Assembly (NCBI GenBank): GCA_014656015.1
Contig: BNBP01000014.1
Span: 57,440 to 121,439 of the forward strand
Length of the DNA stretch: 64,000 nucleotides
Source of the DNA: Streptomyces griseoaurantiacus
GTDB lineage: Bacteria; Actinomycetota; Actinomycetes; Streptomycetales; Streptomycetaceae
Reading direction: 5' to 3'
Positions 34,851 through 43,658 of this stretch are shown piece by piece (the first letter of the stretch is position 1; every line of letters begins with the position of its first letter). Under the pieces are notes generated by a model. That model had not been told where the DNA came from. It did no database searches and saw only the letters and a list, made by a program, of their open reading frames with translations. Both the position numbers and the translations under genes were made by a program.

Positions 34851-35918
34851 TCAGACCGCGGCGTCCCACGCGCCGAGGTATGCGTCGATCTCCGTCGCGA
34901 TGCGCGCCTTGCCCGCCGGGTCCAGGAAGGACGCCTCCACCGCGTTCTTCGCGAGCGCCGCCACGCCCCGCTCGTCCAGGTCCAGCAGACGGGCGGCCAC
35001 CGCGTACTCCGTGTTGAGGTCGGTGCCGAACATCGGCGGGTCGTCCGAGTTGACGGTGACCAGCACACCGGCGTCCACGAAGGCCCGGAGCGGATGCTCC
35101 TCCAGCGTGGCCACCGCGCGGGTCGCGATGTTCGAGGTCGGGCAGACCTCCAGCGGAATCCGGTGCTCGGCCAGGTGCGCCAGCAGCTTCGGGTCGCGGG
35201 CCGAACTCGTGCCGTGCCCGATGCGCTCGGCGCGCAGCTCGCGCAGCGCGTCCCACACCGTCTCCGGGCCGGTCGTCTCGCCGGCGTGCGGCACGGAGCG
35301 CAGACCGGCCGCGATCGCCCGGTCGAAGTAGGGCTTGAACTGCGGGCGCGGTACGCCGATCTCCGGCCCGCCGAGGCCGAAGGAGACGAGCCCCTCCGGG
35401 CGGATCCGGTCGTCGGTCGCCAGCCGGGCCGTCTCCTCCGCCGACTCCAGCCCCGCCTCACCGGGAATGTCGAAGCACCAGCGCAGCACCGTGCCGAACT
35501 CCGCCTCCGCGGACTTGCGGGCGTCCTCGATCGCGTCCATGAACGCCCGCTCGTCGATCCCCCGGCGCACGGTCGAGGAGAACGGGGTGAGGGTCAGCTC
35601 GGCGTAGCGGACCTGCTGACGGGCCAGGTCGCGGGCCACCTCGTAGGTCAGCAGCCGCACGTCCTCCGGGGTGCGGATCAGGTCGACGACGGACAGGTAC
35701 ACCTGGATGAAGTGGGCGAAGTCCGTGAACGTGAAGTAGTCGGCCAGGGCCTCGGGATCGCTGGGCACCTTCGAATCGGGGTGACGGGCGGCCAGCTCCG
35801 AGACGATACGGGGGGAGGCGGACCCGACGTGGTGCACGTGCAGTTCCGCCTTGGGGAGGCCGGCGATGAAGGCACGCAGATCGCGAGCGCCGGACATACT
35901 GCGAAGGTCGGTGGACAA
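34851..35918 (-). CDS. Adenosine deaminase family protein, probable aminodeoxyfutalosine deaminase
   Basis: A 355-residue metal-dependent deaminase. Zinc-site motifs are HVH (H27, H29), HAGE and SDDP. The N-terminal motif HVHHVGSASP differs from classical adenosine deaminase (HLDG-like). From memory the S. coelicolor and S. avermitilis homologues deaminate 6-amino-6-deoxyfutalosine in futalosine-pathway menaquinone synthesis. The start is a TTG at 35918, supported by GGGAGG about 5 nt upstream; ATG 35897 is possible. It is divergent from the DUF4190 gene. Confidence 0.82.
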   Translation of the reverse strand: MSTDLRSMSGARDLRAFIAGLPKAELHVHHVGSASPRIVSELAARHPDSKVPSDPEALADYFTFTDFAHFIQVYLSVVDLIRTPEDVRLLTYEVARDLARQQVRYAELTLTPFSSTVRRGIDERAFMDAIEDARKSAEAEFGTVLRWCFDIPGEAGLESAEETARLATDDRIRPEGLVSFGLGGPEIGVPRPQFKPYFDRAIAAGLRSVPHAGETTGPETVWDALRELRAERIGHGTSSARDPKLLAHLAEHRIPLEVCPTSNIATRAVATLEEHPLRAFVDAGVLVTVNSDDPPMFGTDLNTEYAVAARLLDLDERGVAALAKNAVEASFLDPAGKARIATEIDAYLGAWDAAV

Positions 35919-36127
35919 GGTCCCTCCCCGGGGAACGGCGCACCGCCTGCGCCGCTCGCGGAGCGAAGGCCGCGGTGGGGCACGGGGGTGCGGGTGATCG
36001 GCTGATCGATGACTCGACGGTCATCGTAGGCGGCGGGCGGGGGAGAGGCGGGAGCGCCCCCCGGCGGCCACGAGGGACGGTTGCCCTGGCCGTAGCATGA
36101 CGGAACGTTCAACAGAGGGGACCCAGC

Positions 36128-37093
36128 ATGTCCGACGACGCGCGGGCGTCGCACACGCCCGAGGACGCCGCCGCCCCGGACCCGTGGGCGCCGCCGGACT
36201 CCGCCGGGTCCCCCGCGCCCGGAGCGGCGCCGCGGCTGAGCAAGGCCGGCGAGGCACCCGGCGCGCACGCCTGGGCGCCCCCTGCGGGAACCGCGCCGGG
36301 GAGCGTGGACGCCCCGGGCGCCCTGATACCCGGCTCCAGCGTGCCGCCGGCTCCGCAGGACACCGTGATCGGGCTGCCGCCGGACACGGCCGCTCCGACG
36401 CTGCCCGGAGGCACGGCCCCGGCCGGCTCGGTGCACGACCAGGCCACGGTGGCGGGCATGCCGCCGGTCCCCGCGCCGCACCCCTCCGCCACGCCCTCGG
36501 TGCCGCCGCCGGCCCCCGCGCCGATGCCGATGCCCGGGCCGATGCCCGGGCCGGCGGTGCCGTCGGCGGCCGGATACACGGCGCCGCCGTACGCCGGTGC
36601 GGGCGGCGGAGCCGGTTACGGCGGGTACGTTCCGCCGCCACCGGTGGGGCCCGAGGGCCCCGGCCAGGTCCCGTACGGATACCCGCAGTACCCGGGCGCG
36701 GCCGGCGGCTACGGCGGCCCCGGCTACGGACCGCAGGCAGGTCCCGGCGCCTACCCGTGGGGCGGGATGCCGCTGGCCCCCCAGAACGGGGTGAGCACCG
36801 CGTCCCTGGTGCTCGGCATCATCACCGTGGTCATCTTCTGCCTGTGGCCCGTCTCGATCCTCCTCGGCGTGCTCGCCGTGATCCTCGGGATCGTGGGGCG
36901 CCGCCGGGCGGGCCGGGGCGAGTCCACGAACCCCGGACAGGCACTGGCGGGGATCATCTGCGGCGCGGTGGGCGCGCTGCTGAGCGTGGCCCTGATGCTG
37001 TACATCTTCCTCGCGCCGGACAACACGGACGAGGACCCCTGGCCCCCCGACGAGGGCTACAACACCACCCTGACCCTCCCCGCCGCACGCTGA
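36128..37093 (+). CDS. DUF4190 membrane protein
   Basis: A 321-residue protein. The first 210 residues are Pro/Gly/Ala-rich low complexity. Two hydrophobic segments follow (SLVLGIITVVIFCLWPVSILLGVLAVILGIVG region and LAGIICGAVGALLSVALMLYIFLA region), the DUF4190 arrangement. The role is unknown; such proteins are abundant in Streptomyces envelopes. ATG 36128 has AGAGGGG 7 nt upstream. It is probably monocistronic. Confidence 0.8.
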   Translation: MSDDARASHTPEDAAAPDPWAPPDSAGSPAPGAAPRLSKAGEAPGAHAWAPPAGTAPGSVDAPGALIPGSSVPPAPQDTVIGLPPDTAAPTLPGGTAPAGSVHDQATVAGMPPVPAPHPSATPSVPPPAPAPMPMPGPMPGPAVPSAAGYTAPPYAGAGGGAGYGGYVPPPPVGPEGPGQVPYGYPQYPGAAGGYGGPGYGPQAGPGAYPWGGMPLAPQNGVSTASLVLGIITVVIFCLWPVSILLGVLAVILGIVGRRRAGRGESTNPGQALAGIICGAVGALLSVALMLYIFLAPDNTDEDPWPPDEGYNTTLTLPAAR

Positions 37094-37100
37094 CCACGGG

Positions 37101-37129
37101 CCTCTCAGGGGCGTGGGGAACTGCGCAAC
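37101..37129 (+). repeat. Copy of a dispersed Streptomyces intergenic repeat (probable)
   Basis: The motif at 37101-37129, centred on GGGGCGTGGGGAACTGCGC, matches a short sequence I recall as very common in Streptomyces intergenic regions, usually near gene ends. Here it lies 8 nt after the DUF4190 gene. The call rests on recall, not on a second copy in this window. Confidence 0.4.
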
Positions 37130-37198
37130 ACCCCGGCGGGCCCGCACCGCACCCACCCACATACGGTGCTCACCCACTCCCGGAGCGCACCGCCCTCG

Positions 37199-37756
37199 TC
37201 ACTCCCGCAGCCGCTCCCTCGCCACCATCAGGGCGAAGCCCAACTCGTTGTCGCCCCGCCACCGCTCCGGATCCCCCGCCGCCTCGTCGTCCGCCGCGAG
37301 GCCGATGCCCCAGACGCGGTCCAGCGGGCTCGCCTCCACCAGCACACGCTCCCCGGTGCCGAGGAGGAACTCCCGCAGCTCCTCGTCCGCCCCGAACTTG
37401 TGCACGCTGCCCTCGACCACGATCCGGAACCGCTCGCGCCGCCACACGGCCTCGTCGAAGCCCCGCACCTGCCGGCCGGCCTTCTTCGCCTGCGCGGGGT
37501 GAGGTGCCGCGAGGGCCAGCCGCTCCGCGTCGGCGTCGCCGAACAGGCGGGCCTTCCCGGCCATCATCCAGTGCTCCGCCGTCGCGTACTCGACGCCGTC
37601 CACGATGAACGGAGAGGGCCACCACTGGCTCAGACAGCTCGCGCCAAGGCGCCCGCCGGGCCGCTCCTGGTGGCCCCAGAAGTACAGGTACTTCACCCGC
37701 GCCCCCGCGCGGACCGCCGTCAGCAGGGCGTCCCGGGAGGCGATCGTCCTCGTCAT
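37199..37756 (-). CDS. NADAR family protein (YbiA-like N-glycosidase)
   Basis: A 185-residue NADAR/DUF1768 protein. Diagnostic pieces are YLYFWGH, CLSQWWPSPFIVDGVEYATAEHWMMAGKARLFGD and NELGFALMVARERLR. YbiA cleaves riboflavin intermediates, and other NADAR enzymes act on ADP-ribosylated guanine or NAD-derived nucleotides. Which applies here is unknown. ATG 37756 is chosen because the family domain starts soon after; the frame continues far upstream without homology. The ribosome-binding site is weak. Confidence 0.85.
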   Translation of the reverse strand: MTRTIASRDALLTAVRAGARVKYLYFWGHQERPGGRLGASCLSQWWPSPFIVDGVEYATAEHWMMAGKARLFGDADAERLALAAPHPAQAKKAGRQVRGFDEAVWRRERFRIVVEGSVHKFGADEELREFLLGTGERVLVEASPLDRVWGIGLAADDEAAGDPERWRGDNELGFALMVARERLRE

Positions 37757-37854
37757 GCGGGCGAGTCTGGCACGGCCCGGGGAATATCGGAACGGAGTTT
37801 GTCGGTGCCGGGACGATCTTGTTTCCGGTTCGGTGCGGTCCCTGTTCTGCCTGG

Positions 37855-38361
37855 TCAGCGGGTTCCGCTGTCCGCATGAGCCACCGCGTCGGTCTGCTGC
37901 GTGCCCGCCTGGGTGAGGAAGACCCACGTCCCGTAGACGCCCCACGTGAGGCCCAGCAGCGCACTCGCGGCGTAGAAGCCCAGTCCCTTGGTGGAGCCGG
38001 CGATGGCGAACAGTCCGGCGGCGGCGATACCTGCCGCGAACACGACGAGCGCGACGACGAGGGCGGGCCGCGCGTGCTGGGACGTGCCCCGGCGGGCCGC
38101 GTGGTCGAGCACCGAGAGCAGACCCGCGCTCGCTGCCGCGGCGATCAGCAGTTCGACGCCGAGCGCCCAGGTCGGCTGCGGCAGGGTGACCAGCGATGCG
38201 GTGACCGTGGTCGTCAGGAACAGGGAGACGGTCTGCGCGGCCCGGTTGCGGTATTCCTGGGAGGTGGCGACGACGTCGAAGCGGAAGGCGACGACGATGA
38301 AGGTGAGGCCGGTGAGGCCGGCGGCGCTTCCGCCGACGGTCGCGGCGAACGTGGTCCACAT
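37855..38361 (-). CDS. Small integral membrane protein
   Basis: A 168-residue protein with about four hydrophobic helices (near 10-28, 45-62, 66-85 and the C-terminal half). I do not recognise a named family. ATG 38361 has AGGAG about 8 nt upstream. It is transcribed with, or just downstream of, the alpha/beta hydrolase gene, separated by 98 nt that contain a hairpin. No function can be assigned. Confidence 0.72.
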   Translation of the reverse strand: MWTTFAATVGGSAAGLTGLTFIVVAFRFDVVATSQEYRNRAAQTVSLFLTTTVTASLVTLPQPTWALGVELLIAAAASAGLLSVLDHAARRGTSQHARPALVVALVVFAAGIAAAGLFAIAGSTKGLGFYAASALLGLTWGVYGTWVFLTQAGTQQTDAVAHADSGTR

Positions 38362-38422
38362 GGCGGTTGCTCCTGTGCGATCTGTGCTGGGTCGGTAGGC
38401 CCTGGTGCGATGAAGTGCGGTG

Positions 38423-38446
38423 GGCGGCGGCCTTCGCGCCGCCGCC
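38423..38446 (-). terminator. Hairpin between hydrolase and membrane-protein genes
   Basis: GGCGGCGG (38423-38430) pairs with CCGCCGCC (38439-38446) around an 8-nt loop, and the outer pairing extends with a bulge. It lies 13 nt after the hydrolase stop on the minus strand. Confidence 0.55.
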
Positions 38447-38459
38447 CCACCTCGCGGAA

Positions 38460-39434
38460 CTACCTCGTTTCGACCATGGCCATCGGGTCCTCACCGTTCT
38501 CCAGGGCGTTCACCGCGTTCTTCCAGGACGAGTCGCCCGAGTAGAGCTGACTGCGCAGGTAGGCCCACACGAGAGCCCGCAGAGTCGCCACGCGCTCGGG
38601 GTTCTCGTCGTCCGTCTCCGCCGCGTCGTATCCGGAGATGCCACCGAAGATGTGACCGGCGCCGTACATGGTCACCATGGTCTTGTTGCCGCCGGGGCTG
38701 GCCGAGTAGGCGTCGGCGCGGTAGCTGAGCCGATTGGAGAAGTTGGGGTTGAGGTCCTGATCGCCCACGATGATCAGCCCGGTGCCCGTCATCTGCTCGA
38801 AGTCGGTGTAGTACAGCACCGGGTAGTTCGTCTTGGCCCACTCGGCGAAGTGCTCGTCGTTGCCGATGCCCGGAGCTCCGATGAGCACTCCCGCCTTGAC
38901 ACGGGAGTCGGACAGGTCCTTCGGCCGGTCGTCGTCCGGGTCCAGCATCCGGGCTCCGAGGAGGAGGGAGACGGTGTTGCCGCCCAGGGAGTGCCCCACG
39001 GCGCCGACACGGTCCCTGTCGATCCGCCGTTCGGCGAGACCGGGGACGGCGGCCTCGATCTCGTCGAGACGGTCGAGGATGGTGTGCATGTCGGTGGCGC
39101 GGTCACGCCAGAACAGGGGCGCGTCCTTGAGGTCGGCATCGCGCAGACCGAGGGCCGTCGAGTCCAGGTGGGTCGGCTGGACGACGGCGAACCCGTGGGC
39201 GGCGAAGAAGTTGGCCAGCGGCCCGTAACCGTTGTAGGAGGACAGGAAGTTCGCCAGACCGTGCCCGTGGGACAGGAGGATGAGCGGCAGGTCGGTGCCG
39301 TTCGCGGGGATCGACACCTTGACCTCCAGCGGCACGGGCCGGCCGGGGACGTCGAGGGTGACCGGGTGGTAGGTGAGGACGGGTTGCGACGCGTTGACCG
39401 GGATGTTGGCGGCGTCGCTGTACGGCTTGCTCAT
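38460..39434 (-). CDS. Alpha/beta hydrolase (chlorophyllase/PAF-acetylhydrolase-like)
   Basis: A 324-residue alpha/beta hydrolase. The nucleophile elbow is GHSLGG (S149), with an oxyanion-region motif LLSHGHG and a late His in YGAGHIFGG. The fold resembles cytosolic esterases of the chlorophyllase/dienelactone-hydrolase group. No signal peptide is seen. ATG 39434 has AAGGGG upstream. It diverges from an AraC-type regulator, its likely controller. The substrate is unknown. Confidence 0.85.
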   Translation of the reverse strand: MSKPYSDAANIPVNASQPVLTYHPVTLDVPGRPVPLEVKVSIPANGTDLPLILLSHGHGLANFLSSYNGYGPLANFFAAHGFAVVQPTHLDSTALGLRDADLKDAPLFWRDRATDMHTILDRLDEIEAAVPGLAERRIDRDRVGAVGHSLGGNTVSLLLGARMLDPDDDRPKDLSDSRVKAGVLIGAPGIGNDEHFAEWAKTNYPVLYYTDFEQMTGTGLIIVGDQDLNPNFSNRLSYRADAYSASPGGNKTMVTMYGAGHIFGGISGYDAAETDDENPERVATLRALVWAYLRSQLYSGDSSWKNAVNALENGEDPMAMVETR

Positions 39435-39727
39435 GGGAGCCCCTTAGCTGTCGGTGTCGACATGGCGCTTGTCGTGACTGGCGGTAGGCATGGGATCGGC
39501 GGCCGTGGCCGCGAAGCCGAGTGGTCAGGGCCGGTGGCCGGGTCGGTGGGGACGGGGATCTCCGCAGTGGTGCACGGGTCCCGTCAGGTGTTCGTCCCGC
39601 GGTCCGACGGCAGGGGAAGGGCGAGTGGCCCGACCCTCGCCTGTCATGCCTTCCTGGCCCGACGGATGCGCTTGTCCTGCCCGAAACTGTAAGATCAATC
39701 GAACAACCGAACTAGGGCGAAAATGAC

Positions 39728-40537
39728 ATGGTCGAATCCGCGATCGATGGGCGCCGAAGAGCACGGTTCGGAGTCGAGAGCCTGGTCGTGCGCGCTGCCG
39801 ACGGTGACTTCCCGACCGCTGTGAACAGCGGGTACACCGTCAAGATCACGCACGGCGGCTCCGCACCCCCTTTTCAGTACCTCGGGCGAACCCAGGGGCC
39901 CCCTGTTCCCGGCGCGGTGACGGTGATCGAGCCCCATGAGGTCGTGAGCTGCCTCGAACAGGACAAGGCCGCCGCCGACGGCCAGGCCGTCGTGCAACTG
40001 ATGTTCCTCGACGCCGACCTCATGCCGGTCGGCACGGACCGGCCACGCTTCCACCAGGTGACCTATCCGGATCGCGGCCTCTTCGACGGCATCGCCACGC
40101 TGCACAGGGATCTGGCGCAGGGCGAGGACGAGCTGGATGTCGAGTCCTCGCTGATCCGCCTGGTGGACGTCCTGCTCACCAGGCACGCGGATGCTCCCGG
40201 CGCGGCGAGTCCGACACTTCGTCCTCGCGCGCTTCGTCACGTACGGGAGATGCTCCACAGCCACCTGAACACCAACATCACGCTCGACGACCTCGCGGCC
40301 GTCGCCGGTTGCAGCAAACGCCATCTGATCAGGAGTTTCCGGCAGGCCTACGGGGTTCCCCCGCACCAGTACCGGACCCTGCTGCGCCTGGCCGGCGCCA
40401 AGTCCATGCTGATCGCGGGACTGTCCGTGGCGGAGACCGCCGCCGAGCTCGGCTACTGCGACCAGAGCCAGCTCAACCGGCACTTCAGGCGACGGTTCGG
40501 CATGAGCGCGGGCGGCTACGCCAGGGCCGTGCGGTAG
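39728..40537 (+). CDS. AraC family transcriptional regulator
   Basis: A 269-residue regulator. The N-terminal 160 residues form a probable effector domain (ITHGGSAPPFQYLGRTQGP region). The C-terminal 100 residues carry the two AraC helix-turn-helices (ITLDDLAAVAGCSKRHLIRSFRQAYG and SVAETAAELGYCDQSQLNRHFRRRFG). It diverges from the hydrolase gene across a 293-nt region whose right end is unusually A/T-rich. That region has no gene and no obvious operator. Confidence 0.87.
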   Translation: MVESAIDGRRRARFGVESLVVRAADGDFPTAVNSGYTVKITHGGSAPPFQYLGRTQGPPVPGAVTVIEPHEVVSCLEQDKAAADGQAVVQLMFLDADLMPVGTDRPRFHQVTYPDRGLFDGIATLHRDLAQGEDELDVESSLIRLVDVLLTRHADAPGAASPTLRPRALRHVREMLHSHLNTNITLDDLAAVAGCSKRHLIRSFRQAYGVPPHQYRTLLRLAGAKSMLIAGLSVAETAAELGYCDQSQLNRHFRRRFGMSAGGYARAVR

Positions 40538-40689
40538 ACCTGCGACACCCTGGCTCGACAGCCGGCTCGCCCGCCTCCGTGGGAACGCGCCGGCCGGCTC
40601 GGGCCGCCTCTGACGTTCGCTCCCGCCATGACGGTGGGGAACGACCACGGCACCTCCAGGGTCGGTAGCCCGGCGACAGATTTCGTCGC

Positions 40690-40745
40690 TTAACCAAAAG
40701 GCAACAACGGAATCACTTGTTGACGACCGCTTGCTCTGCCAGGAT
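40690..40745 (+). promoter_or_regulatory. Promoter with a GlnR-like four-half-site array
   Basis: Half-sites TTAAC (40690), GCAAC (40701), ATCAC (40712) and ACGAC (40723) are spaced exactly 11 bp apart, each ending in AC. This follows the GlnR layout gTnAC-n6-GaAAC repeated; the first pair is the best match and the last half-site is weak. A candidate -35 TTGTTG (40717-40722) and -10 CAGGAT (40740-40745), 17 nt apart, overlap it. It precedes the polyamine operon. Confidence 0.5.
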
Positions 40746-40805
40746 CGGCACCCACATCGAGATTCGGCCACGTCGTTCCGTCGCGGGGACTCGGAGGAGA
40801 GCGGT

Positions 40806-42371
40806 ATGCGGCATCCCGACCTGCACCCCGAAGCACACCCCGCCGGTCCGCGCGCCCACGCCCTCCGCGCGGTGCGGGAACGTTTCCCTGACGGCGCCCA
40901 GTACCTCGCCGGCGCCCCCGCGCACGGCACCTCCGGCCGCGAGCACGCGGTGGTCGACCCCGCGACCGGCGAGGAGGTCCACCGCTTCGCGCTCGCCGGC
41001 CCCGCCGACGTGGACCGCGCCGTGGCCGCCGCCCGCGCCGCCCTCCCGGGGTGGGCCGGCGCGACCCCGGGCGCGCGCTCCGAGGCCCTGCACCGCTTCG
41101 CCGCCGTGCTCGCCGAGCGCGCCGAGGAGCTGGCCCTGGTCGAGTCGCTGCAGTGCGGCAAGCCCCTCAAACTGACCCGCGAGTTCGACGTCCCCGGCAC
41201 CGTCGACAACGCCGCCTTCTTCGCGGGCGCCGCCCGCCACCCGCAGGGCCTGGCCGCGGGGGAGTACTCCGGCGACCACACCTCCTACGTGCGCCGCGAA
41301 CCCGTCGGCGTGATCGGCTCGGTCGCGCCCTGGAACTACCCGCTGCAGATGGCCGCCTGGAAGATCCTCCCGGCCGTCGCCGCGGGCAACACCATCGTCC
41401 TCAAGCCCGCCGAACTCACCCCGCTGACCTCGCTCCTCTTCGCCCGGGCCGCCACCGACGCCGGCCTCCCCGACGGCGTGATCAACGTCGTCACCGGCAC
41501 CGGAAAGGAGGCCGGGGAGCACCTCGTGTCCCACCCGGACGTGGCGATGGTCTCGTTCACCGGCTCCACGGCCGTCGGGAGACGCGTCGCGGAACTCGCC
41601 ACCGCCGGGGTCAAGCGGCTGCACCTGGAACTCGGCGGCAAGGCACCCTTCCTCGTCTTCGACGACGCCGACCTCGAGGCCGCCGTGCACGGCGCGGTCG
41701 CGGGCGCGCTCATCAACACCGGCCAGGACTGCACCGCCGCCACCCGCGCCTATGTGCAGCGGCCGCTGTACGAGGAGTTCACGGCCCGCACCGCCGCCCT
41801 GATGGAGACCGTCCGCCTCGGCGACCCCTTCGCCCCGGACACCGACCTCGGTCCGCTGATCTCCACCGCCCAGCGCGACCGCGTGGCCGGCTTCGTCGAC
41901 CGTGCCCGGGCGAGCGCGCACGTGGTGACCGGCGGCGAGGCACCGGGCGGCGCGCTCGCGCGGGGCGCCTACTACCGGCCCACCCTCGTGACCGGCGCGG
42001 CCCAGGACAGCGAGATCGTGCAGCGGGAACTGTTCGGCCCCGTCCTGGTCGCTCTGCCCTTCGACTCCGACGACGAGGGCCTGCGGCTCGCCAACGACAC
42101 CCCCTACGGGCTGGCCGCCTCCGCCTGGACGCGGGACGTGCACCGGGCGCACCGCGCCACCCGCGAACTGCGGGCGGGCTGCGTCTGGGTCAACGACCAC
42201 ATCCCGATCATCAGCGAGATGCCGCACGGCGGCTATGCCGCCTCCGGCTTCGGCAAGGACATGTCCTCGTACTCCTTCGAGGAGTACACGCAGGTCAAGC
42301 ACGTCATGTTCGACAACACCGCGGTGGCCAGGAAGGACTGGCACCGCACGATCTTCGGAGACCGGCTCTAG
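40806..42371 (+). CDS. Aldehyde dehydrogenase of the polyamine operon
   Basis: A 521-residue aldehyde dehydrogenase with catalytic Cys309 (TGQDCTAATR) and Glu275 (LELGGKAP). It is similar to, but distinct from, the first aldehyde dehydrogenase; an N-terminal extension of about 40 residues precedes the fold. It probably oxidises aminobutyraldehyde or gamma-glutamyl-aminobutyraldehyde. ATG 40806 has GGAGGA upstream. It leads the potDABC and FAD-oxidase operon and matches, from memory, SCO5666 of S. coelicolor. Confidence 0.88.
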   Translation: MRHPDLHPEAHPAGPRAHALRAVRERFPDGAQYLAGAPAHGTSGREHAVVDPATGEEVHRFALAGPADVDRAVAAARAALPGWAGATPGARSEALHRFAAVLAERAEELALVESLQCGKPLKLTREFDVPGTVDNAAFFAGAARHPQGLAAGEYSGDHTSYVRREPVGVIGSVAPWNYPLQMAAWKILPAVAAGNTIVLKPAELTPLTSLLFARAATDAGLPDGVINVVTGTGKEAGEHLVSHPDVAMVSFTGSTAVGRRVAELATAGVKRLHLELGGKAPFLVFDDADLEAAVHGAVAGALINTGQDCTAATRAYVQRPLYEEFTARTAALMETVRLGDPFAPDTDLGPLISTAQRDRVAGFVDRARASAHVVTGGEAPGGALARGAYYRPTLVTGAAQDSEIVQRELFGPVLVALPFDSDDEGLRLANDTPYGLAASAWTRDVHRAHRATRELRAGCVWVNDHIPIISEMPHGGYAASGFGKDMSSYSFEEYTQVKHVMFDNTAVARKDWHRTIFGDRL

Positions 42372-42402
42372 ATCCACCGGACGCAGGAAGGCCACCACGC
42401 GC

Positions 42403-43650
42403 ATGGAGCAGTACGAGCCCGACCGCCTGTCCCCGGCCCAGGTGGCCGCCGTGCGGCGCAGTTTCGCGAGCGGCAGGGCCGCCCTGACCCGCCGCACGCT
42501 GCTGCGGGCCTCCGCGGGCGGCGCGCTCGCGGCCGGCGGCCTCGCGGCGCTGACCGGATGCGGCATCCCCGCCGCAGGCAAGACACAGGGCGCGGTCACC
42601 TCGGACGACCACTCGGCCGAGGAGAGGACCGTCAGCTTCTCCAACTGGCCCGAGTACGTCGACGTCGACGACAGCGGCAAGCACCGGCCCACCCTGGAGG
42701 CGTTCACCAAGCGCACCGGCATCGCCGTCAAGTACACCGAGGACGTCAACGACAACAACGAGTTCTTCGGCAAGATCAAGCCGCAGCTCGCCGCGGGCCA
42801 GAGCACCGGCCGCGACCTGATCGTCCTCACCGACTGGCTGGCCGCCCGGCTGATCCGCCTCGGCTGGGTGCAGAAACTCGACCCCTCCCACCTGCCGCAC
42901 GCCTACGCGAACCTGTCGGCGCAGTTCCGCGCCCCCGACTGGGACCCCGGCCGCGCCTACTCCTACCCCTGGCAGGGCGTCTTCACGGTGCTCGCCTACA
43001 ACAAGAAGGCACTCGACGGCATCGAGGTGACCTCGGTCTCCGACCTGCTGGACAACGGCAGGCTCAAGGGCCGCGTCGGCTTCCTCTCCGAGATGCGCGA
43101 CTCCATCGGGATGACCCTCCTCGACATGGGCAAGGACCCCGCCAAGGTCACCGCCGACGACTACGACGCGGCCACCGCCCGCCTCCAGAAGGCCGTCGAC
43201 AGGGGGCAGATCCGCCGCTTCACCGGCAACGACTACACCTCCGACCTCGCCAAGGGCGACCTGGCGGCCTGCGTCGCCTGGGGCGGCGACATCGTGCAGC
43301 TCCAGGCGGACAACCCCGACATCGACTACGTCATCCCCGACAGCGGCTACATGATGTCGACCGACAACCTCCTGGTCCCCAACAAGGCCCGCCACAGGAC
43401 CAACGCGGAGCGGCTCATCGACTACTACTACGAGCTGGAGCCGGCCGCCGAACTCGCCGCCTACGTCAACTACGTCACGCCCGTCGACGGCGTGAAGCCC
43501 TATCTGGCGAAGATCGACAAGGACGCGGCGAACAACCCCCTGATCGTCCCGGACAAGGCCACGGCCGCCCGGGCGCACGCCTTCCGCGCCCTGTCGCAGA
43601 AGGAAGAGACCGCCTACGAGGGCAAGTTCGCGAAGCTGACGGGGGCGTGA
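42403..43650 (+). CDS. potD: Polyamine ABC transporter substrate-binding lipoprotein
   Basis: A 415-residue PotD/PotF-type binding protein. The N-terminus carries a twin-arginine motif (TRRTLLRAS, RR30-31) followed by a hydrophobic segment and lipobox LTGC (C53), so it may be a Tat-exported lipoprotein. The binding domain starts at VSFSNWPEYVDVDD, the PotD hallmark. It captures putrescine or spermidine. ATG 42403 lies 31 nt after the aldehyde dehydrogenase gene; upstream in-frame sequence is a shadow. Confidence 0.9.
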   Translation: MEQYEPDRLSPAQVAAVRRSFASGRAALTRRTLLRASAGGALAAGGLAALTGCGIPAAGKTQGAVTSDDHSAEERTVSFSNWPEYVDVDDSGKHRPTLEAFTKRTGIAVKYTEDVNDNNEFFGKIKPQLAAGQSTGRDLIVLTDWLAARLIRLGWVQKLDPSHLPHAYANLSAQFRAPDWDPGRAYSYPWQGVFTVLAYNKKALDGIEVTSVSDLLDNGRLKGRVGFLSEMRDSIGMTLLDMGKDPAKVTADDYDAATARLQKAVDRGQIRRFTGNDYTSDLAKGDLAACVAWGGDIVQLQADNPDIDYVIPDSGYMMSTDNLLVPNKARHRTNAERLIDYYYELEPAAELAAYVNYVTPVDGVKPYLAKIDKDAANNPLIVPDKATAARAHAFRALSQKEETAYEGKFAKLTGA

Positions 43651-43658
43651 GGACCACC

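Noticed and set aside
37754..38494. Upstream extension of the NADAR gene in the same frame
   Set aside because: The extension overlaps the membrane-protein gene, and family homology begins only at the ATG at 37756.
39490..39726. A possible 78-residue protein between the hydrolase and AraC genes
   Set aside because: Composition is of shadow type, there is no ribosome-binding site, and it fills the divergent promoter region.
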